From Spirochaetales bacterium (lineage in GTDB: Bacteria; Spirochaetota; Spirochaetia; Sphaerochaetales; Sphaerochaetaceae): a stretch of DNA of 15,314 nt. Under the pieces are notes generated by a model. It searched no databases. It was given only the letters and a program-made list of their open reading frames with translations, and was not told the origin of the DNA. Positions 5,430-12,073 of the stretch are shown here, piece by piece. A program made the translations under genes and the position numbers. The stretch covers positions 1 through 15,314 of the forward strand of contig JALFRH010000163.1 of NCBI GenBank assembly GCA_022785155.1. Direction: 5' to 3'. Each line of letters starts with the position of its first letter. The stretch's first letter is position 1.

Positions 5430-7280
5430 ATGAATAGAATTAAAGCGTTTTCCATAGTCAGTTCAGATTTTGTTTCTCCTCTTTTTCCCAAAAAAGGAGA
5501 AGAAGTAAAGCTTTCCGTAGCCTTCTCCGAAGCTCCGGATTCCGTATTTCTAAAATACGACACAGATACAGGCCTTGTCTTCATGAAGGAAATGGAGAGG
5601 GACGGAGAGATAAATGGCGGGATAAAGTATTCAGCTACTGTAAATGCAACTAGTGACGGAGAAAAGTTCAGATGGTTCTTTGTCTTCTTTAAGGATGACA
5701 AGAGCTATTATGTAGGAAAAAAGGGTGTGGTAAGATACACGCCATCCCAAACGAATCGATTCTCCCTCATACCATCCCTTGAGGCTCCAGAGTGGGTTGC
5801 ATCCTCCACCTGCTACCAGATATTTCCTGATAGGTTTAACAATGGAGACAAAAGTGTAGGAGCAAAAAGCGGGGAGTATGAGTTTGACGGAGGATCTGTC
5901 ACAACTCCCAATTGGACAGATGAGCCTAAACCTTGGATTGAAAGCAGATGCTGCGATTTCTATAACGGCGACTTGAAGGGTATTGAAGACAAAGTCGACT
6001 ACTTGTTGTCCTTGGGTGTGTCTGCAGTATATTTGAATCCAATCTTTTCATCAAAAAGCGTCCATAGATATGATACTGTGGATTTTTCCCATGTGGATGA
6101 AAAGCTTGGTGGAGACGAAGCCCTACAGTCAATGGTGTCTGTTCTTCACAAAAAGGGAATAAAGGTCATACTTGACATCTCCATAAACCATACGGGCTTG
6201 GATGCCGTATGGCTTAAGAAAGCCAGGGAAGACAAGGAAAGCAATGAACACGATTTCTATTACTTCAATAGTGACGGAAGCGTCGCCTGCTGGCAGGACG
6301 TAAAGACCCTTCCCCAATTGAAGTATTCTTCCCCTCTATTAAGGGATTATATGTACAGAAATCCTGATTCCATCATGAAAAAATATCTTCTTCCTCCCTT
6401 TGATATCGACGCCTGGAGATTGGATGTGGCTCCTGAAGTAGGAAGAAGAAATGAGGACCAGCTTTGCAAGGAAGTCTGGAGGGAAGTAAGGAAAGAGGTA
6501 CATAAAGTAAAGAAAGACGTATACCTGGTGGGAGAAGACTGGGATGACACTGCGCCATACATGGAGGGGGACATCTGGGACGGTACCATGAACTACTATG
6601 GCTCAGGAAGACCTCTTCGTAGCTGGATGGGGCAGAGGGACAGGTTCCTAAGTGAAGGTACAGGTCATACTGCAGGTAAAGAAGAGCCATGGACAGGGGA
6701 AGAGGAGGCTGAGGCTTTGAATGAAGCCTTGGATTCAGTCTCCGACCAAAACGTATTTTTCCAGATGAATCTCTTCGATTCCCACGACACACCAAGACTC
6801 CATAATGATAAATCGATCTATGACAGGAGCATCTATAAAGGTGTAGTAATGGCACAGTATATGCTTCCTGGTATGCCTAACCTTTATTATGGTGATGAAG
6901 TCTCCCTTGGCGGAGTTCTAGGAAGCAATGAAGGAGCCAGATATCCAATGGAGTGGAGAGAAGAGAAATGGGACGAAGATATGCTTTCCTTCCATAGAGC
7001 CATGGGGGAAGCAAGAAAAGAAGCTTGGCTAGGCTTCTCCTCATACTCTGTCATCAGCTTGGACGAAGAAGCCTTTGCCATTCTCCGTTTTGTGGAAGGA
7101 AAGGCATATGTTGCAGTAATAAACAGAGGGGAAGATAGGGAAGTGGAAGTGCCTCTTTTCCTTCTTCCTTCAAACAGCCTTGAAGTGATTGTAGGTAATG
7201 GGGACGTTAAGAAATCGGAAAATAGTCTGAAAGTAAGAGTAAAGGAAAAAGAAAGCTTACTTATAAGAATGGAAAACTGA
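5430..7280 (+). CDS. neopullulanase/cyclomaltodextrinase-type GH13 amylase
   Basis: A 616-residue retaining alpha-glucan hydrolase. The first ~110 residues form a beta-rich N-terminal domain of the CBM34 kind. Then come CYQIFPDRFNNGD and FYNGDLKGIEDKVDYLLSLG, hallmarks of the GH13_20 neopullulanase/cyclomaltodextrinase group. The four conserved regions are present: LDISINHTG (about 248-256), AWRLDVAPE with nucleophile D332, LVGEDWDD with acid/base E369, and FDSHDTPR with D453. There is no signal peptide, so it should act in the cytoplasm on imported malto-oligosaccharides, cyclodextrins or pullulan fragments; substrate choice cannot be read from sequence. ATG 5430 is preferred over GTG 5421 because AGGGTGAT (5418-5425) serves as ribosome binding site. 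Its promoter carries an operator-like dyad, suggesting sugar-responsive repression. No transporter or regulator gene is adjacent. Confidence 0.93.
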   Translation: MNRIKAFSIVSSDFVSPLFPKKGEEVKLSVAFSEAPDSVFLKYDTDTGLVFMKEMERDGEINGGIKYSATVNATSDGEKFRWFFVFFKDDKSYYVGKKGVVRYTPSQTNRFSLIPSLEAPEWVASSTCYQIFPDRFNNGDKSVGAKSGEYEFDGGSVTTPNWTDEPKPWIESRCCDFYNGDLKGIEDKVDYLLSLGVSAVYLNPIFSSKSVHRYDTVDFSHVDEKLGGDEALQSMVSVLHKKGIKVILDISINHTGLDAVWLKKAREDKESNEHDFYYFNSDGSVACWQDVKTLPQLKYSSPLLRDYMYRNPDSIMKKYLLPPFDIDAWRLDVAPEVGRRNEDQLCKEVWREVRKEVHKVKKDVYLVGEDWDDTAPYMEGDIWDGTMNYYGSGRPLRSWMGQRDRFLSEGTGHTAGKEEPWTGEEEAEALNEALDSVSDQNVFFQMNLFDSHDTPRLHNDKSIYDRSIYKGVVMAQYMLPGMPNLYYGDEVSLGGVLGSNEGARYPMEWREEKWDEDMLSFHRAMGEARKEAWLGFSSYSVISLDEEAFAILRFVEGKAYVAVINRGEDREVEVPLFLLPSNSLEVIVGNGDVKKSENSLKVRVKEKESLLIRMEN

Positions 7281-7281
7281 A

Positions 7282-7310
7282 TTGTTATGATCCGAGAGGT
7301 ATGTAATAAT
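7282..7310 (+). promoter_or_regulatory. possible promoter of the exported repeat protein
   Basis: TTGTTA (7282-7287) and AATAAT (7305-7310) are 17 bp apart in the short gap after the GH13 gene. The ribosome binding site GGAGG follows closely. No terminator separates the two genes, so read-through is also possible. Confidence 0.35.
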
Positions 7311-7326
7311 TGAGTTGGAGGAAATT

Positions 7327-8298
7327 ATGAAAAGAATAATCCTGCTGTTGGTTTGCCTGTTATCACTATCAATGGTTTTCGCAGCCTTTGATAAAAACGA
7401 AAGTGATAGACTATTTTATGTTGAGAATGATTATGAGGCGGACTTTGCTTATTTGACAAAGTCGCTTCAGAGCGCTGTTACCAATGAAGAGAAGGCTGAG
7501 ATTCTTTGGAGAATGAGCCGCACAAGACTTACTCTCACTGATGAAAACAAGGAAAGTATGACGGAAGATGAGAGACTTAGCGCCTATGGTGACTATGGTG
7601 CAAATGATAAGCCTAAGAGCGGCGACACCTCATCCGCCTTCTACTATGCCTATGAGTCTTTGAAATACTATGAGACTCCAAACGCCTACCACTGGAAGGC
7701 CAGTGCTGTAGGAAGAGCCGGACAGGAGCATGGAGCACTGAACAGTCTTGGCAAGGCTGATCCTATGAGAAAGCTTGAGACCAAGGCTCTTGAAGAATTT
7801 TCTTCCTTCCCACTTGAAACAGACAGCTGGTATGTATTGGCCATTCTCTATCGTTCCCTTCCTGGTAAACCCATTAGTTTCGGCAACGACAACATCGCCA
7901 TCTCTTATATGAGGAAGTGTCTTATGACACAGGATATGGAGAGGACAAATGGTACCAACTACCTTGAGTTGGCGGAAGAACTCTACAAAAGGGATTGGGA
8001 TGCCAAAAAGAGGGCGAAGGAATTCCAGACATTCCTGAAGAACTGGGAAAAGAACCAGAGCAAGGGATATACGGAGTACAACAAATACTACGAAGGCTAC
8101 CTTGCCACCCAGGGTTCTCCTTTCTGGGTTGCCGCAGATCTCAATACAATCTCCGATAGACAGGAAGCCATCGCACTTCTCCAGTATGGTATTTCTGTAA
8201 TCGACTGGAAGTATACAAAGGTGACAGGAGAGTTGAGGAAGGCTAAGCTTGAGAAAGAAAGGGAAAAGCTTGAAGCAAAACTCAAGGAATGGACATAA
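7327..8298 (+). CDS. exported helical-repeat protein of unknown function
   Basis: A 323-residue protein with a clear Sec signal peptide: basic MKRI, a hydrophobic core LLLVCLLSLSMVF, and a probable cleavage after the Ala-Ala near residue 20. No lipobox cysteine stands at the cleavage site, so it should be soluble in the periplasm. The mature part is rich in paired amphipathic helices with Trp and Tyr at regular places (for example ILWRMSRTRLTL, YYAYESLKYYETPNAYHW, DSWYVLAILYRSLPG, NYLELAEELYKRDW), resembling divergent TPR or RMD-like repeats. The final 40 residues are a charged Lys/Glu helix. I cannot assign a function. ATG 7327 is chosen because GGAGG lies a few bases upstream and the signal peptide begins there; a TTG at 7315 overlaps that site. 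A strong terminator follows. Confidence 0.85.
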   Translation: MKRIILLLVCLLSLSMVFAAFDKNESDRLFYVENDYEADFAYLTKSLQSAVTNEEKAEILWRMSRTRLTLTDENKESMTEDERLSAYGDYGANDKPKSGDTSSAFYYAYESLKYYETPNAYHWKASAVGRAGQEHGALNSLGKADPMRKLETKALEEFSSFPLETDSWYVLAILYRSLPGKPISFGNDNIAISYMRKCLMTQDMERTNGTNYLELAEELYKRDWDAKKRAKEFQTFLKNWEKNQSKGYTEYNKYYEGYLATQGSPFWVAADLNTISDRQEAIALLQYGISVIDWKYTKVTGELRKAKLEKEREKLEAKLKEWT

Positions 8299-8316
8299 AG
8301 TAAATAGTATTGATCA

Positions 8317-8346
8317 CCCTCTCACTTGGTTGTGGGAGGGATTTTT
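8317..8346 (+). terminator. strong rho-independent terminator
   Basis: CCCTCTCAC (8317-8325) pairs with GTGGGAGGG (8332-8340) through one wobble pair and a 6-base loop, followed by ATTTTT (8341-8346). It separates the exported protein gene from the division cluster. Confidence 0.85.
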
Positions 8347-8478
8347 ATTGCCTTTTTTCTATCAAAAAGACTCCGATACATCAAGAACTTATATAGGTAT
8401 TAAATAAGCCCAAAATAGTAACTTAGGACAAACTAAATGAATCGATACATGTTTTTGGGGTAATTTACATTAAAAATG

Positions 8479-8507
8479 TTGAAAAGTGGGATAAAGTGGG
8501 GTAAAGT
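8479..8507 (+). promoter_or_regulatory. candidate promoter of the dcw cluster
   Basis: TTGAAA (8479-8484) and TAAAGT (8502-8507) are spaced by 17 bp. The pair is interleaved with the MraZ-box repeats, as expected for an autoregulated mraZ promoter. The stretch 8347-8478 upstream is AT-rich and holds nothing else I can support. Confidence 0.45.
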
Positions 8508-8512
8508 GTCAT
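8483..8512 (+). promoter_or_regulatory. MraZ-binding box, three 10-bp direct repeats
   Basis: Three head-to-tail units read AAAGTGGGAT (8483-8492), AAAGTGGGGT (8493-8502) and AAAGTGTCAT (8503-8512). A 10-bp period places each GTGG core on the same DNA face. MraZ is known to bind such tandem GTGG/TGGG repeats upstream of its own gene, so repression of the whole cluster by MraZ is the likely function. A degenerate extra unit (AAAATGTTGA, 8473-8482) may precede them. Confidence 0.8.
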
Positions 8513-8549
8513 ATAAGGATGGGTAATAACCCAAGAAAGGGGAAGAGTG

Positions 8550-9011
8550 ATGCATCTGTTGACAGGCATGTATACGGCGAAGGTGGATGAAAAGGGTCGA
8601 CTTTCTTTGCCATCACGCCTGAGAGCAGCCCTCTCCTCCGAGGAAGTTGTTGTTCTTCCGGGGCTGGACGGAAATCATCTGATGCTTATGACTCCCGACT
8701 ACTTTGAAAACCAATTCTGCGTCCAAATCATTTCCACTCCTTTGGCACTTATGGACAAAGAAAAAAGGCAGTTGATGAGAAAAATAATATCCCCCGCTCA
8801 GTATCTGGATGTAGATGGCGCCGGAAGAATCAACATCCCTCAATCCCAAAGGGATGGAGTAGGCATAGCCAATAAAAGTGAGTGCCTTTTGATGGGGACC
8901 GGATATGCAGTTGAAATCTGGAACCCTGAAACCTTTGAGAAGGAAGACGAAGAATGTACTGAGTCTGTATCTGATTTGGCTCAAAAAATATATGAAGAGG
9001 AGAAGAACTGA
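8550..9011 (+). CDS. mraZ: transcriptional regulator MraZ
   Basis: MraZ is an AbrB/SpoVT-like DNA-binding protein, typically multimeric, that controls the dcw cluster it heads. The protein of 153 residues shows the family's internal duplication, with one DxxGR motif in each half: DEKGRLSLPSRLR at about residues 13-25 and DGAGRINIPQSQR at about 89-101. The loop that contacts GTGG-type boxes is thus present twice, and such boxes are found 40-70 bases upstream. The ATG at 8550 is preferred over the directly preceding GTG (8547) because AAAGGGG (8536-8542) is then well spaced. A hairpin TGGGT/ACCCA (8520-8533) sits just before the ribosome binding site. The stop overlaps the rsmH start as TGATG. 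Confidence 0.95.
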   Translation: MHLLTGMYTAKVDEKGRLSLPSRLRAALSSEEVVVLPGLDGNHLMLMTPDYFENQFCVQIISTPLALMDKEKRQLMRKIISPAQYLDVDGAGRINIPQSQRDGVGIANKSECLLMGTGYAVEIWNPETFEKEDEECTESVSDLAQKIYEEEKN

Positions 9012-9898
9012 TGGAGTTCCTTCATTATCCTGTAATGCATCAAGAAGTTTTGGATAATCTCACAATCCCTGCTGACAGGGATGCTGTGATGATAGATTGC
9101 ACCACAGGAGAAGGTGGACACACGAAACTCTTCCTGGATACTTATCCCAATTTGAAAGTGGTTGGAATCGATAGAGACAGGGAAATCCAGAAGAAAGCCA
9201 TTGAACGCTTTAAGGATTATGGCGATAGGTTTACTCCTGTCAACGCTTGGTTCAACGACTATCTCTCCCAAAGGGACGGAGAGAGTGCAGATGCAATTCT
9301 CTTTGACCTTGGTATTTCCATTTTCCACTATGAAGAGTCCTCCAGGGGCTTTTCCTTCAGGAAAGAAGAAAAACTTGATATGAGACTGGATGAAAGCCAG
9401 AGCCTTAGTGCAGAGAGTATTGTAAACGAATACTCTGAAGAGGCTCTTGCTGACGTAATCTATAAGTATGGAGAGGAAAGATACTCCAGACGAATCGCCA
9501 GAACCATTGTTGAGAAAAGAAAAGAGAAGAAGATCGAGACATCCAGTGAACTGGCATACATTATTTCCGGCTGTGTTCCCCGTGAATACAGATATGGAAG
9601 AATACATCCTGCAACAAGAACCTTCCAGGCTCTGAGAATTGAAGTCAACAAGGAACTGGATAGGATTTCTCCTGCCCTTGAGAACGCATTGAGGGTCCTG
9701 AATAAGGGTGGCAGAGTCGCAGTCATTACTTTCCATTCTTTGGAAGACAGAATCGTAAAGTGGTATTTCAAAGATAGATATGAAAAGTATGGAGACATTT
9801 CCATCATAACAAAGAAGCCGATTATTCCAACTGATAAGGAGTGCGACGAAAACCCGCCTTCAAGATCAGCAAAACTACGCATAGTGGAGAAGAGATAG
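9011..9898 (+). CDS. rsmH: 16S rRNA (cytosine-N4)-methyltransferase RsmH
   Basis: RsmH (MraW) methylates N4 of C1402 (E. coli numbering) in 16S rRNA using S-adenosylmethionine. The 295-residue protein has the family features in order: HYPVMHQEVLDNL at the N-terminus, the SAM loop DCTTGEGGHT near residues 29-38, VVGIDRDREI, ILFDLGIS, the RGFSFRKEEKLDMRLD segment, HPATRTFQALRIEVNKEL in the C-terminal half, VITFHSLEDRIVKW, and the closing NPPSRSAKLRIVEK. Length and ending are normal. Its start overlaps the mraZ stop by one base, and GAGGAG lies just upstream within mraZ. It is always found second in the dcw cluster behind mraZ, and its neighbour downstream is the ftsL-like gene one base away. 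Confidence 0.98.
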   Translation: MEFLHYPVMHQEVLDNLTIPADRDAVMIDCTTGEGGHTKLFLDTYPNLKVVGIDRDREIQKKAIERFKDYGDRFTPVNAWFNDYLSQRDGESADAILFDLGISIFHYEESSRGFSFRKEEKLDMRLDESQSLSAESIVNEYSEEALADVIYKYGEERYSRRIARTIVEKRKEKKIETSSELAYIISGCVPREYRYGRIHPATRTFQALRIEVNKELDRISPALENALRVLNKGGRVAVITFHSLEDRIVKWYFKDRYEKYGDISIITKKPIIPTDKECDENPPSRSAKLRIVEKR

Positions 9899-9899
9899 T

Positions 9900-10163
9900 A
9901 TGAAGTACAGAGAAGATGTAAGACATATCATGGATAGAAGAGCCAAGGGCATCATTATCCTTGGGATCATCTTGAGTTTTCTTGTTGTAATGATACCACT
10001 CTGGCAGAAAGGTTCTACAGCTACTATTTCCATGAAGACCGTCAAGGCTGAAGAGAAGATCCAGAACCTTGAAAAGGAGGAGAGGGCTCTTCTGACTAGA
10101 ATGAGTACAGTGGAAGTCGATGGAATAAAAGAAGAAGTTGCAATTGCATTGGCAGACCTTTAA
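9900..10163 (+). CDS. ftsL: FtsL-like short division protein
   Basis: An 87-residue bitopic protein: basic cytoplasmic head (residues 1-16), one membrane segment (about 17-34, GIIILGIILSFLVVMIPL), then a short coiled-coil stretch (about 45-70, AEEKIQNLEKEERAL) and an end VDGIKEEVAIALADL resembling the FtsL tail. FtsL joins FtsB and FtsQ to activate FtsWI at the septum. Identification rests on topology and position between rsmH and ftsW, since FtsL sequences diverge strongly. The periplasmic part of about 50 residues is on the small side for the family. The ATG is one base after the rsmH stop, with GGAGAAGAG as ribosome binding site. No ftsI follows; instead there is a 42-bp gap and then ftsW. 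Confidence 0.7.
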   Translation: MKYREDVRHIMDRRAKGIIILGIILSFLVVMIPLWQKGSTATISMKTVKAEEKIQNLEKEERALLTRMSTVEVDGIKEEVAIALADL

Positions 10164-10205
10164 AACAGTGGAGACAAATATCCATCCATATTCTAAACTT
10201 TAAAT
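10164..10205. other. ftsL-ftsW gap, site of missing ftsI/mur genes
   Basis: At 42 bp this is the only sizeable gap in the cluster. Most other junctions here overlap or have gaps under ten bases. It holds no Shine-Dalgarno within reach of ATG 10206. GAGACA (10171-10176) and TAAACT (10194-10199), 17 bp apart, could be a weak promoter ending six bases before the ATG. Confidence 0.4.
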
Positions 10206-11351
10206 ATGAAAGATCAGAGCATAAGTATATATGACGACTATGTCGACGATGAATATGTTGTAAAGGAAGGGGAGGGCTTCTTCTCTCCCTTCACTTTTTT
10301 ATGTTCTGTTTTGGTGTTGATACTCTTTGGCTTTATTTCTGTTTTCTCAGCCACTATGGATAGGGCCATATTGGAAGAGGTTCCATTTTACTCCTATCTT
10401 GGAAAAACCATATTAGGCTGCTTCTTGGGCTTGGGCTTAGGTGCCTTGACATACATCATCCCGAAAAAAGTATTGAAATACATTCATTTCATTACAATTC
10501 CCATATCTATTGTTCTTCTTTTATTGTCCAAGTATATTTCCAGTCTAAGCTTTCTCTCTTCTTCCGGGGGAGTATTTGCTTTATTCTCAATAATTTACCT
10601 TATTTCCTGGGGTGTACCCTTTGTGGAAGGAAAAGAGAGAAAGGGCTTTCCCTTGTTGGCCTTGATTCCATTTTGCATCCTCTACATATCTTTTGTAGGT
10701 TATACGGCAGGCCTGGGATGGTACATCTTGTCTCTGGTTGTGATAGTCGCTTCGGCTTCACAGTTTGAAGTGGGGAAGGGCTACCTCTTCTTCTTTGCAA
10801 TATCGGGATTGATAATCCTCGTAATGCTTGTGGCAATGATTCCATCCCTCTTTTTTGATGTCTCATCCTCAATTTTACCTGTCAACGACAGCTCCCTATA
10901 TAAAAAGGACCTTATGGTCTCAAGGATGGCCATAAGAGACGGAGGCTTATCTGGGTCTGGACTGGGACAGGGATTATATAAGCTCGGAGCTTTGGAGACA
11001 CCTCATATAGAGTATATATTTGCAACAGTCTACGAAGAGACAGGTCTTATAGGCCTCTTCATCATCCTGGTCCCCACCATATTCATCATGGTTGTGGGAG
11101 TAAGGACAGCCAACAGGGCAAGAGTAAAAGGATCCCACTCCCTTTCATCCATTGTAATTGGTGGGACAATCCTTATAGTCTTTTCTATTCTTTTGAATAT
11201 ACTCCACACCATGGGGCTGAATCCCTTTGGTGGCATGATACTTCCTTTCTTCTCCTATGATCCCATAAGCGAGGGAGTGTTGATGTTCATGTCTGTGGTC
11301 CTGTATAGGATCATCTATAAAGAAGGAAGGCCGAAAGATGAGCTGGAGTAA
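10206..11351 (+). CDS. ftsW: divergent FtsW-like SEDS protein
   Basis: FtsW is the septal peptidoglycan polymerase of the SEDS family and works with a class B PBP. This 381-residue protein has about ten hydrophobic segments and clear SEDS landmarks: GLSGSGLGQGLYKLG at about 247-261, then ETPHIEYIFATVYEETGLIG at 264-283, and GLNPFGGMILPFFSYDPIS at 337-355. Several hallmarks are altered. The catalytic aspartate of the usual HTDFIFA motif is glutamate (E269), the SYGGSS motif reads SYDPIS, and neither the GxxRW/QPSE loop nor the PDxGT motif can be recognised. It may therefore lack normal polymerase activity or work differently. There is no clear ribosome binding site. The end overlaps ftsQ by 14 bases, so the two are coupled. 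Confidence 0.88.
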   Translation: MKDQSISIYDDYVDDEYVVKEGEGFFSPFTFLCSVLVLILFGFISVFSATMDRAILEEVPFYSYLGKTILGCFLGLGLGALTYIIPKKVLKYIHFITIPISIVLLLLSKYISSLSFLSSSGGVFALFSIIYLISWGVPFVEGKERKGFPLLALIPFCILYISFVGYTAGLGWYILSLVVIVASASQFEVGKGYLFFFAISGLIILVMLVAMIPSLFFDVSSSILPVNDSSLYKKDLMVSRMAIRDGGLSGSGLGQGLYKLGALETPHIEYIFATVYEETGLIGLFIILVPTIFIMVVGVRTANRARVKGSHSLSSIVIGGTILIVFSILLNILHTMGLNPFGGMILPFFSYDPISEGVLMFMSVVLYRIIYKEGRPKDELE

Positions 11352-12069
11352 GAAAATCTCTCTGATGTTTTTTTCCCTTCTATCCATTGTCTTCCTTATT
11401 TTATCTACATCCATAGTAGGAAGGTTCACACTAAAGGGAGTGGAGATACAGGGACTACCTGAAACATGGAATATTATGTCCCTTGTCCTCTCTGAAAAGG
11501 GAAGGAACAAGCTTACTGTAGACAAAAGAAGAATCAAAAAGGAAATAGAGAGTCTTCTATATGTCTCTTCCGCAGAAGTCTCAATCAAGAATAATGTACT
11601 GGTGGTGGATGGAATCCAACCGGAGCTGGGGGTGCTTCTTGTGGATGGAACAAGGACAGCCTTTATATCTGAAGATAAAAAAGGTGTCATGGACAGTAAG
11701 GATTATCATGCACTCTCAGATTCTTTTCTTACCGTAGAAGTGTCTCCGGTTTTATTTGATGTAATCACAAGTTCAAAAGATGAAAAATACACCACTCTTA
11801 TGATGGGTCTTGCCCATGCTTTTGAATCTTCTGGCTTGATAACAAAAGCCGAATATGACAATAATAAAACTAGTATATTTTCTGGTTCGATTGTTCTTAA
11901 GCTTGATAGTGTTGAAGCAGTTCTGACCATCAACGACCTAAGGAAAATCAACAGACTGGAAGAGTGTTTGGAAATAATAAAAGAGGATTATTATTCCTCA
12001 TTGGATAGAATGATGGAGACTCCCAAGGAGTATATCCTTGATGAATCTCTCATGGTAGTAAAGAGGTAA
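11338..12069 (+). CDS. ftsQ: FtsQ/DivIB-like division protein
   Basis: The 243-residue protein has a short basic head (MSWSKK), one membrane segment (about residues 8-27), then a POTRA-like part beginning FTLKGVEIQGLPETW with VSSAEVSIKNNVLVVDG near 75-92. A beta-domain follows with the FtsQ-typical PELGVLLVDGTRTAFISED and GVMDSKDYHAL. FtsQ bridges the cytoplasmic ring and the periplasmic FtsL/FtsB/FtsWI part. Sequence similarity is low, so the name depends on architecture and on position between ftsW and ftsA. The ATG lies 14 bases before the ftsW stop, with AAGGAAGG (about 11321-11328) as ribosome binding site. It ends four bases before the ftsA GTG. Confidence 0.82.
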   Translation: MSWSKKISLMFFSLLSIVFLILSTSIVGRFTLKGVEIQGLPETWNIMSLVLSEKGRNKLTVDKRRIKKEIESLLYVSSAEVSIKNNVLVVDGIQPELGVLLVDGTRTAFISEDKKGVMDSKDYHALSDSFLTVEVSPVLFDVITSSKDEKYTTLMMGLAHAFESSGLITKAEYDNNKTSIFSGSIVLKLDSVEAVLTINDLRKINRLEECLEIIKEDYYSSLDRMMETPKEYILDESLMVVKR

Positions 12070-12073
12070 GGCT

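Noticed and set aside
8981..9736. Minus-strand frame of 251 codons opposite rsmH
   Set aside because: It lies fully antisense to a clear rsmH with all its motifs, has no start signal and no recognisable domain.
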